Origin: Allodiplogaster sudhausi | Taxonomy: Eukaryota > Nematoda > Chromadorea > Rhabditida > Diplogasteridae | Assembly: GCA_945643635.1 (NCBI GenBank) | Contig: CALZFC010000005.1 | Location: forward strand, 9,812,001-9,876,000 | Direction: 5' to 3' | Length of the DNA stretch: 64,000 bases | Shown here: one piece after another, positions 1 through 13,683 of the stretch | Layout: the number at the start of each line of letters is the position of its first letter | Position numbering within the stretch: the first letter of the stretch is position 1 | Position numbers and translations under genes: made by a program | The notes under the pieces: model-generated | What the model saw: the letters and a program-made list of their open reading frames with translations, nothing else | Database searches by the model: none | What the model was told of the DNA's origin: nothing

Positions 1-2690
<2,690 letters not shown>

Positions 2691-2694
2691 TCCC

Positions 2695-3491
2695 ATGATT
2701 CTCACTCAAAACATTCCATTCAAGACCACCCTGGAGCTGAACGAGCGAGCAATGACTTCCAAGCAGGACACACAGCCAACCGTTGGGTATGTAAAATTCA
2801 AGATGTCATGAAAGCTTTTCGAATTCCATCTAGGATGCGTTACTATTCTAATTTAAAAGAAACGGGTCTTACTTTAAAAAAACTTATTTTAAAATTACTT
2901 TTCTTTTTCTTTGGAATACTTGTAAAGTGTTCAATATATTTTTAAAACGAAAAAAAAAACCAAGCTTGTAGCTTCGAGAAGCGTCACTCGCTAACGATCG
3001 AGACGAACCCGCTGCATCTGCTGCCCTCGAACATTCGCCGCTTCTCCACGGCCGACCAGATGAAGCCGGGCGCCGTCGGTGCCGCCCTCTCTAAGCTCGG
3101 CCTCAACAACGCGCATCTCCGCGGCGGCAACAAACCGCCCGCCGGACCGGTATGCTTTTTCTATCTAATAAAAACCATTAAGAAAAGAATAAGTTGAAGG
3201 AGCCGACAAACCACTCTTGAATTTGCGTCTTTCTGCCTGGCACAAGGGCTAGAAACTGCAATAGTCTGGAAATTCAAAGAGTTTACGGTTGCGCTTCGTA
3301 ATCCTTTAAGTAAATAACAGGTTGAGAAACGTTTTCCAATTTCGACGAATGAAAGTTGTAATGCATAAGTATAATATATAATAATATATTCGAAATTCTT
3401 AGGATGTTTCTTGCAGAAAACAGTTGAAGTTCCAGTCGAGAAGAAGGAGGAAGAAGAAGAAGAGCAGGAGGCCGAGGAAAAGGATAAATAA
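2695..3491 (+). CDS. Small acidic-tailed protein, family not recognised
   Basis: Three exons join in phase: 2695-2786, 2972-3149 and 3417-3491, giving about 114 residues. The donors are GG|GTATGT and CCG|GTATGC; the acceptors are CTTGTAG| and TCTTGCAG|. The start at 2695 (MILTQNIPFKTTLEL) is the first ATG in frame; an ATG at 2749 is the alternative. The middle exon encodes a basic, proline-containing stretch (NPLHLLPSNIRRFSTADQMK, then a Gly/Asn-rich segment). The last exon is almost entirely Glu and Lys and ends EEKDK. No signal peptide, membrane segment or known domain is visible. A purifiable motif for function is lacking, so none is assigned. The clean splice phases and high GC of the exons against AT-rich introns support a real gene. 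Confidence 0.65.
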
Positions 3492-4434
3492 TGAGAAGAA
3501 GATCTATTCTTTTAATCGCATTTTAATCATATATGTATGTATCTTCTTTTTACTCTACTATTTGTACTTCCGTTACATAAAATTCTGTCTACTTCCTTCC
3601 TAGAAAACAAAAACAGTGTTAATACTTTGGCAATATCACCAATGCTGAAAAATCTCTATTGATAAAGAAACTCACTTTAATGTCGCATTAAAAAATTATA
3701 CTTTTTCCTCTTCTTCTTTTTTCTTTATCCGGTGTCCCATTGATCTCGACACATCAAAACCACTTGTACCATCGTTTCATTATCTCTTTAGAGACCACAA
3801 CTTCGTGATTGTTATTTTTGAGGCATTTCATAGTGAATTATCCATCAAACAAGCAGCGATAAGTGCGTATAAATCTATCTAAATGACTGCTCTGATAGAA
3901 TGCATGAAAATTAAAATAGTTGCATACACGTGAGAGTCCAATTCAGGTGAATCTTCAGATAACATGAACATGTGTGATAAGGTTTGGTTTAGCGATTTCC
4001 GTTGTCAATGATAAAATCTCTTATTTTATTGTTTGGGAATGTGAGAAGAGATAATATAATGGTATAGGAAAAATTCTTTAAAAAACCAATAAAGATTAAA
4101 ATTTTTATAAGCAATGTTAACTTCTTACCAAATGATTAGGTACTACCGACTTTTAAACAGTAGCATCCATTCTCTATAAGCAAACTAATGTACCATAAAA
4201 AATATTTTAGTCTTTCCTATGACAATAGTTATTCACGTGCAATTGGAAGCGTCCGAATCGTCCGAAGCGTCCTTTGTACCGCTTGGAGACGCAAGTTCAG
4301 TCATTATTCAGACGGTTATCTCCGGCATTGTAATTTCTGTCGCACAAAACAAAACATGAGCACTTACTGTATTCTCGAGCTGATTGTGTGTTTAACGGCA
4401 ATTTCGACATTCATTGACGATTTTTGACGGTGAA
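3492..4434. other. Intergenic, no gene seen
   Basis: AT-rich sequence between the acidic-tail gene and the first PLAT duplication unit. Short open frames only, with no recognisable product or splice pattern. Confidence 0.6.
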
Positions 4435-6700
4435 ATATTCACTAAACGTGAACTATTAAGTCCAATGTACTCTAAAAGTAAACTTTTTTAATGTGAACTG
4501 CCACTTTGAATTGTAAATTCAAGTTACAAATATGTAGAATGTGAAAAGTCACGATTTTATGAAAAGTACAAACGAACTAAAAGTATAGTTAAAACGTAAA
4601 ATTTAGTCTGCTGAACTCGCGAGTATAAAAATAGATGGTTGAGACTAAAAACAATCATTCCTATCGGAGCTCTTCGTCCAAGATGGTTGGTCTCCTCGTC
4701 TTCTCCGTTCTTCATTCGAATTCCCGATTTTTCCCTGATTTCTTCTCTCAATCCTTCACTATCTCCTTTTCAAGCCCGTGTTATCCGGCTAACTTCCCCT
4801 GAGCCTTAATAATCCTCTTTTTCTTACCTTACTCTCTCTTTCTCGGATATCATCGTTCTAATATCTCTTTCTCTCCGGCTCATTCACTCTCTCTCTCGCA
4901 ATCTTTCTCTCTCTTTCTCTCCTTCCCTCCTACCTCTCTCCCTCCTCACCCTCTCTGTGTCTCTCTCTTCTAATATGTCTCTTTTCTCCAGTCGTTGTCC
5001 TCTTCTACTTCGGCCGCGTCGACCCCAGGAGGTAGCTCCGCCTTCGACTCGTGCGCCTTCTCCATCGTCGTCCGCACTGCTGCCTCGCAGCCGCAGCCCG
5101 CAAGGGCCAATGTCTTCGTCCAGGTCGGCATTCTCTCCTCTTCTCCCCCTTTCTCTCCTCTCTCTCTCCGTCTCTCCGTCTCTCCCTCCTCCCTGCTCTC
5201 TCACCTCTCAATCTCCCTCTTCCTCCAGCTGACCGACGTGACTGGCCGTCAGAGTGACAAGATCCGCCTCAAGTGCTCGGTCACTCACCGCCACAAATTC
5301 CAGCCGGGACACGTGAGGGCATTTTCGTTAAATTTGAATTCTAAAAGCATAAAACATTTTTAATATTTATCATTTCTAATTTCCCCATTTCAGAGCGATC
5401 TCTTCGTGCTGACGGACCAGAATTCGCTAGGCGCCCTCGCTTCCATCCAAGTCTGGCACCAGAAGCGAGTCAGTAGCACACTTTTCTTTTCCATCTACAG
5501 TACTCCCATGATTTCACCTACCGTAACCCTCCGTTTCCCTGCAGGAGCCTGGCCCGCCTCTCGTCCTTCACTCGCTCTACGTCGTCGAGCACAACCGCAA
5601 CACGCTGTACTACTTCCCGGCCGGCGCTCCCGTTGGCAGTCTCTTCAACGATGACTTGGAGGCAGGCGGGGAGGGGGCGGGCTTGCCGTGGGAAATGGAG
5701 ACCAGGGATGGGGCGGAGCTTAGGCTTAGAAATGAAATCCGGGAAAGCTCGAAAGGATGCCTCTTCTATCTGCAGATGTCCTCGGCGACCTTCGAGGCCA
5801 AGGAGAATCTGCGACTCTTCAAGAATGCCGCGTAGGCCTTCCTTCCTTCCATCGCTCTCCTTTTCTCTCTCTTCCCCTTCCAGTCCTACCAAGCCGAACT
5901 CACGATTGAATAAACAATTCCTCTTCGAAGGCTTTGTTTTTTTGTCGTTACACCTTCAAATGTTCCAACATTTTTCTTTTCAACGAACAAAAATGCTAAC
6001 GCAGCAAGTGCCACGCAAAATACGGTTTTTTTGCATATAGATTTCTTTATTCTTCACTAACTGTTACTCCTTATCAGTGCAGTATTCATTTAATATTGAC
6101 TGAAATTGCGTCCCCAAGTGGTACCAAGTACGCTTCGGGCTATTCAGAATCTTTCAAATGTATCCTCGATAATAACTATTGTCCAAGGAAGGGCAAAATC
6201 ATCTGTCCAATTTCACCTTTTATGGTGAACATATTATTGTAATAAACAAGACTCAAAAGACAGATAGAGTTAAATTAATTGAGCAATTTGTTTGAGCTGA
6301 CATAGACTGAAATGATAAGAGAAAAAAACTAGCAATAAGCAGAAGTACATATGTACACATGTGTTGTAAAAATAGTAATACCATGAATAAACTTGTATGT
6401 ATATTAAAATTTGGCGCTAATTTAAGGCCTACCGGTAATATAACAAAAACTCAAGACAACGAAAGAAAAGAACCCAACAATGTATTTCCACGCAGCCTTG
6501 ATTCTAGGCTAATTTGGATACTTAAAATTTTCATTCTGGTGAGATCGACTAACCATAAGTTCTATGTTTGGGCATTCTATCTTTGCTTCACCGGCAGCAT
6601 CCTTCAATTAGAAATCGGTCTGCTGTTGCTTGAGCAGTGAGGAGCATTGGATAATGCAAGACATGTCCTGGAATTCAGCTGGTTCATTCTTGATTAAGGC
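4435..6700. repeat. Direct duplication unit, copy 1 (PLAT gene and flanks)
   Basis: From about 4435 to 6700 this DNA is near-identical to about 9945-12185. It covers an upstream stretch (ACTAAACGTGAACTATTAAG type), the whole PLAT gene including introns, and about 850 bp downstream. The downstream part shows small indels between copies. The similarity in introns and flanks shows a DNA-level duplication rather than retroposition. The approximate edges are where the two copies stop matching by eye. Confidence 0.85.
4992..5835 (+). CDS. PLAT-domain protein, copy 1
   Basis: Four exons join in phase 0: 4992-5123, 5229-5312, 5394-5468 and 5545-5835, encoding about 193 residues up to a TAG. After a Ser/Thr-rich start the protein reads as a PLAT/LH2 beta-sandwich. 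Diagnostic pieces are LTDVTGRQSDKIRLK, then the KFQPGHSDLFVLTD segment, then SIQVWHQKR, and later LYVVEHNRNTLYYFP. PLAT domains usually mediate membrane or lipid contact in lipases, lipoxygenases and polycystins; here the domain stands alone. The true 5' exon is not certain. An upstream ATG at 4684 (MVGLLVFSVLHSNS, signal-like) may supply it, but I could not place its donor. The gene is almost identical to the copy at 10517-11368. Confidence 0.75.
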
Positions 6701-7144
6701 CTACGTTTTGGAGGCTGTTCATTTATTTTCCCTCGTCATTCCCTTTTCCTTGACTGATAAAACAGTCCGAACGTTGAACATCTTTGTACGACATATTGAA
6801 AGTGCTCTTCTTGTTCATATATCGTTTGGTTTTTCGATTTTTTTTTCGAAAGTCTTTTTCTTATCACCTCTAAGGTTGTGACTTGGAGAATGAAGAAGGT
6901 GGACAGAGTATGAGAAATAGTTGCATGTAATTATGAGATAGAGATTGAGACAGATAGAGATAGTGCGAAAGAAAAGAGAGATATGGAGATGGGGAAAGCG
7001 CAAACCGTGGAATTTCAGGAGATGGGGAAGAGAAAACCAAACTTTATCGTGAAATTTTTGCACTTCAAAAAGCTGAGTTTGTACTAAGTTTGACCTTTTA
7101 AAATTTCTGAATTTGGAAGAAGAAAATTCGAATTGTCATTTTAA

Positions 7145-8836
7145 GTGCAATTCCAGCGTTTTCCATGGATTTCATATAAAAACAAAAAATTGGTGGGTTT
7201 TCTCATTCTTCATCGTTCTCAGTTCTTCCACTTGCGGGCGGTCGTCTCTGATCGAGAGTCAAAAACAAAGACGAAATGTGATGGCTTGCTCCCGCGGTCG
7301 GCTCACTTTCTACGCTCGTCGTCGTTGGATGCTTCAAGAAGAGAGAGGTTCTTCATTACAAAACAAAAAGTTCTACAAGGAACGGTAATATAATTTTTCA
7401 AGTACTACGTGGTGAACAAATATTTCCAGACGAAGCCAGTGGGAAAGGCGGGCAAATCATCGAAATCTCTTCACTCGTCCAAATCTGCCAAGTCTAAGAA
7501 GGGCCCTTCATCTGCTCGCAGCATGTGAGTTTCAAGGAAATAACCTATAATTTTCATTACAAAAATGAGGCTAAAAAATATTGCACAGAATAAAATATAA
7601 TTTTCGAGGAGCTCAAAGTCTGCGAACCCGCGTCCGAAGAGCTCCGCGGCGGAGGGCAAAGGAGCTACGACTAAGATGGGCGCAAAAGGAAATTCCTACG
7701 CGGACGCCTCCAAATCGTCCAAGTCCGCCCGTTCTGCCTCCGATAAGTACGGGAAATATTCCGCGATAAAGTTTAAATATTAACACTAAAAAGTTTTCAG
7801 GAAACTGAAGCAGACGGCCCCCATGGCTGTCGGTTAAATCGGTTAATCCGGCATGTCGGTTAAATCCGCCTCCGAGAAATCAATGTCCGAATTTACACGT
7901 CGCCCATTTCATGAGAAATATATCTTTTTCAATTCTCATACATGAACTTCGATTCTAATTTTTTGTTAATATTAAATGTAAAATTGTGAGTGAGGAATCT
8001 CACGAATGCTTAATAATTTTAAATATGCAGGAAGCTGAAGCAGTCGGCCTCCAAGGTTGCCGCAGCTCCAAATACTGGCGCCGCCCCGAAGAGTGTCCTC
8101 ACCACCAAGGATGGCCCGCCCTCAAGAGTGGCCACAACGCTAAGCATGGCCCCGCCTCCAACACTGGCCCCGCCTCCAACACTGGCTCCGCCCCCAACAC
8201 TGGCTCCGCCCCCAACACTGGCTCCGCCCCCAACACTGGCCCCGCCATCAACAATGGTTCCGCCCCCCGGGATGGCCCTGCCCCCAGGAAGCAGCCTTCG
8301 GTGCGGAAGAGCCTCGTATTGACGTAACTTTCATTCCTTATGGCTAAAAATCGAAGCTTCGTAATTGGAGGAAGTTCACGTGGAGATGCCCAGCCGTTCT
8401 CCCTCTCGCTCGGTCAAGAGCCAGCTGTCGAAGAAGAAGCAACTCTTCACACGGAAGAGCAAGAAATCCGTCAGCACTGCTCACTCTGATCTCTCCGTCA
8501 AAACTGCTTCCAGCGGAGTCATTCTTTTATTACTCAATTGGATCTATTGTATCGCTTTATCTCTTATATAAATAACTTTAAAATTAAAAATTATAATTTC
8601 AGCGCTCCAAGCTCGCCACAGCCAAGCCGGTGGCAGTGGTGGCTCCGTCCAAGCCTCTTCGCAACCAGCTGAGCCTCGCCAACTCTGATCTCCGCTTCAG
8701 TGCCAGTGGAGGGGTCGCCTCCACTGCCATCCACAACAACTCGGGCCAGCGACGCGCTGTCAAGGTGAGGACAAGGGAATCTTTCTCTCTCTCTGTTTCT
8801 CTCCCTCTCCTCCTAACTCTCTCTCCCTCTCAACCC

Positions 8837-8887
<51 letters not shown>

Positions 8888-9174
8888 AGGTGAAATGCAC
8901 GGACAACCTGCTGTACCGTGTGAACCCGGTGCACGCTTTCATCGAGCCGGGAGGCACTCTTCACCTCGATGTTCTTCGCAACAGTGGACCGACCAAGTCT
9001 GACAAGATCATCGTCGTCGCTGCTGATGTCAGCGAAGATTTATTCTTTTTCTAATTCAAGCATTTAAATTCAAAATTGCAGGTAGAGAAGGAGGACACGG
9101 ACGCGAAGGCGGCGACTGGTCGCGCCGGAGCCCCCGAGATGATGGTGCTGCCCCTCTTGGCAGCCAGCCAATGA
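7145..9174 (+). CDS. MSP-domain protein with long Lys/Ser-rich N-terminus
   Basis: The C-terminal exons 8603-8764, 8890-9027 and 9082-9174 join in phase and encode an MSP domain. Key pieces are LRFSASGGVASTAIHNNSG, RRAVKVKCTDNLLYRVNPV, FIEPGGTLHLDVLR and KSDKIIVVAAD. This resembles the small nematode sperm-specific MSP-like (SSP type) proteins more than canonical MSP. Upstream exons at 7145-7384, 7430-7524, 7609-7746, 8031-about 8322 and about 8370-8517 give a low-complexity basic region (SSKS, KSKK and RSPSRS motifs). Odd points: exon 7801 onward duplicates the start of exon 8031 but runs into a stop. Exon 8031 carries an 18-bp tandem repeat and changes preferred frame, so its 3' junction is unresolved. 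MSP-domain proteins act in the amoeboid sperm cytoskeleton or as membrane-contact adaptors. The first ATG is tentative. Confidence 0.75.
7801..7837 (+). other. Duplicated alternative exon with early stop in the MSP gene
   Basis: After the acceptor TTTTCAG at 7800 the sequence encodes KLKQTAPMAVG and a stop. The exon at 8031 begins KLKQSASKV in the same phase after the acceptor ATATGCAG. Both accept the same upstream donor phase (AA|G). It is either an alternative short 3' terminal exon or a decayed duplicate that is skipped. Confidence 0.55.
8148..8265 (+). repeat. 18-bp tandem repeat inside MSP-gene exon
   Basis: About six copies of an 18-bp unit near CCAACACTGGCTCCGCCC. One frame gives PPPTLA repeats and another gives NTGSAP repeats. 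The upstream part of the exon reads better in the first frame and the downstream part (RKQPSVRKS) in the second, so the array may hide a frame change or a further splice. Confidence 0.8.
8765..8889 (+). repeat. (CT)n tract in MSP-gene intron
   Basis: A pyrimidine-rich intron, 8765-8889, made almost entirely of CT repeats running into the TCTCTTGAG acceptor. It creates false Ser/Leu-rich frames on one strand and Arg/Glu-rich frames on the other. Confidence 0.85.
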
Positions 9175-9475
9175 GAATGCAAGACTCCGCCCACTTCAAG
9201 CATGGCTCTGCCCACTTCCTCCATTCCCTCTTTTCTCGTCACCAGAACCCCACCCCTCTCATTCCCTTCACTTCCATTGCCCACTCTTCGATAAACAACC
9301 CAGCCTGGAATCACACTGCATGCGTATGTAGTATGTACTTTGTTTGGTGAGGAAAAAAGTGATAAATGACAGAAAAAAATTCAGAACAATTTCAAAGATT
9401 ACGTTTTAACACCTCCGTTCCTGTATAACTTACTCTAGCTTGAAGCGATGAGGAAGTGCAAAATAAGGATTTTTG

Positions 9476-9718
9476 TCAATTCAAGCAAAAAGATGTAGTT
9501 GAAATGCTTCCAGTGCCATAATTTATGACCTTCAGGAAAGCCATGATGACATCGCCGTCCTTCATTCCGAGACCCTCGGGGGTTTCATCGTCGCTGAGGG
9601 TTCCGCCGCCGAATATAAAGGCGCGCGAGGAACGAGGGAAAGTCAAATTTGCAGCCTTGGCAAATATGTAAAAGCTTTCTAAAGGGATTTGGAGATTATT
9701 TTTTTCATTTTGAGCCAT
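9476..9718 (-). CDS. SUMO-like (ubiquitin-fold) fragment
   Basis: An 80-residue frame whose residues about 27-64 resemble the C-terminal half of SUMO: RAFIFGGGTLSDDETPEGLG followed by MKDGDVIMAFLKV, compared with the family pattern of a beta strand, a DDETP loop, an LGM turn and an acidic DVI strand. The usual N-terminal strands and helix are not recognisable before it, and the terminal di-glycine needed for conjugation is absent; the frame ends SFCLN. It could be one exon of a larger ubiquitin-fold protein, or a decayed SUMO copy. I found no convincing flanking exons. It lies between the MSP gene and the second PLAT copy, on the opposite strand. Confidence 0.45.
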   Translation of the reverse strand: MAQNEKNNLQIPLESFYIFAKAANLTFPRSSRAFIFGGGTLSDDETPEGLGMKDGDVIMAFLKVINYGTGSISTTSFCLN

Positions 9719-9944
9719 CTAAGACAAAGGGCTATTCGCATGAAAAAACCCAGAATTTTTGGAATTTAGGGCTCCTGACCATTTCCTGGTTAGCTTAGAA
9801 AAGAAACTCTGAGAGTAAAAAGAAACTATGTTTATAGAGGTGTGAGCAAGATTGAATTGTTCAAGTAGATCCACATAAAGCTGATCAAGGGATTTGGCTT
9901 TGGATTTGAAATGTCCCTAACAAATCTCGAATTTAACGATGAAA

Positions 9945-12185
9945 AAGTTCACTAAAAGTGAACTATTAAGTCTAATGTACTCTAAAAGTAAACTTTTCAA
10001 TATGAACTGCCAATTTGAATTGTGAACTCAGGTTATATATGAAAAATCACGACTTTATGCAAAATATGTACGCACTGAAAGTATACTTAAAACGTGAAAT
10101 TTAACGTGAACTCGTGAGTATATGAAATTTAATGTGTACTCATGAGTATAAAAGCGGATGGCTGAGAGTTAAAACAGTCATTTCTATCGGAATTCTACTT
10201 CCAAGATGGTTGGTCTCCTCGTCGCCTCCGTTCTTCATTCCAATTCCCGATTTTTCTCTGATTTCTTCTCTCAATCCTTCACTGTCTAATTTTTCAAGCC
10301 CGTGTTATCCGGCTGACTTCCTCTGAGCCTTAATAATCCTCTTTCTCTTGCGTTACTCTCTCTCTCTCCCATATCATCGTTCTAATCTCTCTTTCTCTCT
10401 CGCTCATTCTCTCTCTCGCAATCTTTTTCTCTCGTTCTCTCCTTCCCTCTTACCTCTCTCCCTCCCTCACCCTCTCCCTCTCTAACTCTCTCTTCTAATA
10501 TGTCTCTTTTCTCCAGTCGTTGTCCTCTTCTACTTCAGCCGCGTCGACCCCAGGAGGTAGCTCCGCCTTCGACTCGTGCGACTTCTCCATCGTCATCCGC
10601 ACTGCTGCCTCGCAGCCGCAGCCCGCAAGGGCCAATGTCTTCGTCCAGGTCGGCATTCTCTCCTCTTCTCCCCCTTTCTCTCCTCTCTCTCTCCGTCTCT
10701 CCGTCTCTCCCTCCTCCCTGCTCTCTCACCTCTCAATCTCCCTCTTCCTCCAGCTGACCGACGTGACTGGCCGTCAGAGTGACAAGATCCGCCTCAAGTG
10801 CTCGGTCACTCACCGCCACAAATTCCAGCCGGGACACGTGAGGGCATTTTCGTTAAATTTGAATTCTAAAAGCATAAAACATTTTTAATAATCATATTTA
10901 TCATTTCTAATTTCCCCATTTCAGAGCGATCTCTTCGTGCTGACGGACCAGAATTCGCTAGGCGCCCTCGCTTCCATCCAAGTCTGGCACCAGAAGCGAG
11001 TCAGTCAGTAGTCAGTTCCATTTCCATCTACAGTACTCCCATGATTTCACCTACCGTAACCCTCCGTTTCCCTGCAGGAGCATGGCCCGCCTCTCGTCCT
11101 TCACTCGCTCTACGTCGTCGAGCACAACCGCAACACGCTGTACTACTTCCCGGCCGGCGCTCCCGTTGGCAGTCTCTCCAACGATGACTTGGAGGCAGGC
11201 GGGGAGGGGGCGGGCTTGCCGTGGGAAATGGAGACCAGGGATGGGGCGGAGCTTAGGCTTAGAAATGATATCCGGGAAAGCTCGAAAGGATGCCTCTTCT
11301 ATCTGCAGATGTCCTCGGCGACCTTCGAGGCCAAGGAGAATCTGCGACTCTTCAAGAATGCCGCGTAGGCCTTCCTTCCTTCCATCGCTCTCCTTTTCTC
11401 TCTCTTCCCCTTCCAGCCCTACCAAGCCGAACTCACGATTCGGTTGAATAAACAATTCCTCTTCGAAGGCTTTGTTTTTTTGTCGTTACACCTTCAAATG
11501 TTCCAACATTTTTCTTTTCAACGAACAAAAATGCTAACGCGGCAAGTGCCACGCAAAATGCGGTTTTTTTGCATATAGATTTCTTTATTCTTCACTAACT
11601 GTTACTCTTCATTTAATATTGACTGAAAGTGCGTCTCCAAGTGGTACCAAGTAAGCCACGGAAAGGCAGAAAGATCATATGTCCAATTTCACCTTTTATG
11701 GTTTACATTTTATTGTAATAAACATGACTGAAAAGACAGAGTTGAATTAATTGAGCAATTCGTTTGAGCGGACATAGACTAAAATGATAAGAGAGAAAAA
11801 CTAACAATAGGCAGAAGTTGGAACATAGAATGTACATACTTTGTGCATACATATGTATGTGTTGTTAAAAATAGTAATACCATGAATAAATGTATATGTA
11901 CATATATTAAAAGTTGGCGCAGGGGCCTACCGGTAATAAAAAAAAACTCAAGACAAAGAAGGAAGAGAACCCAAGAATTTATTTCCACGCAGCCTTGATT
12001 CTAGGCAAATTTGGTAACTTACAATTTTCTTTCTAGTGAGATCGACTAAGTTCTATGTTTGGGCATTCTATCTTTGCTTCACCGGCAGCATGCTTCAATT
12101 AGAAATCTGTCTGTTGTTGCTTGAGAAGTGAAGAGCATTGGATAATGCAAGACATGTCCTACAATTCAGCTGGTTCATTCTTGAA
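9945..12185. repeat. Direct duplication unit, copy 2 (PLAT gene and flanks)
   Basis: Second copy of the 4435-6700 unit in the same orientation, about 5.5 kb downstream. Similarity ends near 12185, where this copy runs into an AT-rich stretch and then the transposon at 12303. Scattered substitutions and small indels are present in flanks and introns, with very few in exons. Confidence 0.85.
10517..11368 (+). CDS. PLAT-domain protein, copy 2
   Basis: Same four-exon structure as copy 1: 10517-10648, 10754-10837, 10925-10999 and 11078-11368, all in phase 0. It encodes the same PLAT domain (LTDVTGRQSDKIRLK, KFQPGHSDLFVLTD, SIQVWHQKR). Visible amino-acid differences from copy 1 are few: Ala to Asp and Val to Ile in the first exon (CDFSIVIRT), Pro to His at the start of the last exon, Phe to Ser (VGSLSNDDLE) and Glu to Asp or Ile-type changes near RLRND. 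The intron after the third exon differs by a short GTCAGTCAGT insertion. The first coding exon is again unresolved; a signal-like frame starts with the ATG near 10206. Retained reading frame in both copies suggests both are functional or the duplication is recent. Confidence 0.75.
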
Positions 12186-12302
12186 ATTATATATATACTT
12201 AATTTTACATCTACTTATGTATACATCATTAGTCTATGAATCTCTTTGCTAAAGTAAGCTATGAGTAAGCTATATTTTAGAAGGAACACAGTAGGCTGAT
12301 AG

Positions 12303-13022
12303 GGCTCTATTCTAGTGTAGGCGTCCCATGGGATTATAGGCGTCCCATGGAAAATAAAGGCGTCCCGCCGAATTATGGGCGTCCCATGGAAAAATAAGGC
12401 GTCCCATGAAATTAAAGGCGTCCGACCGATTTATAGGCGTCCTATGGCAAGAAAAGGCGTCCCATGGAATTTAAGGCGTCCCATAAAAGGTACTTTGAGG
12501 AGGAAATTAAACTTTTCGTGCATGAGTTTCTATATGTACATATATTCACACCCAATCCATCGAAGCCACTTGGGGAGCGTTCAAGAGGTCGCTAAAACAT
12601 CTGTATGGCACGCGAGACAATCTTCTCCCCAGCTATTTGTATCAATACATGCTGCGCAGAAAGTTCAAAAAAGAGAAGATTCTTAACCACGAGATGGCCA
12701 AGTCATTTACTCCTTGATGTGTTCCGCTTCCCCTATGTATATACATATGTACTTCCATTGTCACTATCACGAATATGTATAATAAAGAAAGATCGTAAAA
12801 AAATTTGTTTTGTCACTTTTAAATTATCGGAAATTTTTCGGACGCCCTAAAATTTATAGGACGCCTATATTTTTTTGGGACGCCTATATTTCCGATGGGA
12901 CGCCTGTAAATCCTTCGGACGCCTATAAATAGTTGGGACGCCTAGATTTTCTATGGGACGCCTTTATTTTCCATGGGACGCCTATAATCAATCCTATGGG
13001 ACGCCTACACTAGAATAGAGCC
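12303..13022. mobile_element. Non-autonomous Mutator-like DNA transposon, 720 bp
   Basis: Perfect terminal inverted repeats begin GGCTCTATTCTAGTGTAGGC and extend about 27 bp at both ends. The direct 9-bp repeat GGCTGATAG flanks the element at 12294-12302 and 13023-13031. A 9-bp target duplication is typical of Mutator-like elements. Behind the termini each arm carries nine copies of a GGCGTCC core, inverted in the right arm as GGACGCC, spaced about 15-22 bp. About 350 bp of unrelated spacer lies in the middle. No transposase is encoded, so it would need one in trans. Confidence 0.85.
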
Positions 13023-13411
13023 GGCTGATAGAGCCATAAAAACTCCTTGATGAATGATATCACGAGCCTTTTTGATTTCTTCGACGTTGAAGTCCGCGAA
13101 GAGTTGCTTGCAACTCCCAATGACGAGCGAGCGGCAACGAGGCTAAATTTATATGGATAAAAATGTATGTTATTCTCAGTAAAAACAAAGTACAAAGTGA
13201 AAAAGTGCAAAGATATAATGAAGATGGAGAAGAAGCTAGATGAGCAGACTCCATCAGCTGTGCAAGTACACGAAGTGCACGGCGACTTCTTCATCGTCTT
13301 GCCACGCGGCAGATGGCGGTCAGAGACGAAGCAAGTCGCTGAAACGAGCAAATTGTGGAAGTCTTTCCGAGAAGCATTAAAGTCAATGAGTATAATCATA
13401 TTTCGTTTTCT

Positions 13412-13613
13412 TTAAAGGAGGGCGATTACCAAAAAATATTTAATGCAGGTTCGAATTGCCTCGTCTGCCCTGTGATTCATCCCTCTCATTCTCCAGTGCT
13501 ATTTCGCAGGTCGCACAAACCTGCTGCGTGAAAATAGCACGCGCGAATGAGAGTGAGAAGGGCCGCGGCAATTTGAAATATCACATAATTTTTCAGTGAT
13601 CGCCCTCCTTTAA
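13412..13613. mobile_element. Fold-back MITE with TTAA ends
   Basis: The ends TTAAAGGAGGGCGAT and its reverse complement bracket 202 bp. Most of the interior is an imperfect palindrome: GTGCTATTT and GCAG in the left arm pair with CTGC and AAATAGCAC in the right, and TCTCATTC pairs with GAATGAGA. TTAA at both edges is compatible with a piggyBac-type target duplication. It has no coding capacity. Confidence 0.7.
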
Positions 13614-13683
13614 GAAGGATACAAATTCAAAGATACGAAACAAATTAAACTAGCGGCCCTTTCGACTACATTATGAAAAAAAA

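Noticed and set aside
12375..12850. Open frames of 103 and 81 codons inside the MULE-like element
   Set aside because: They start in the repeat array or cross the spacer, with no transposase features.
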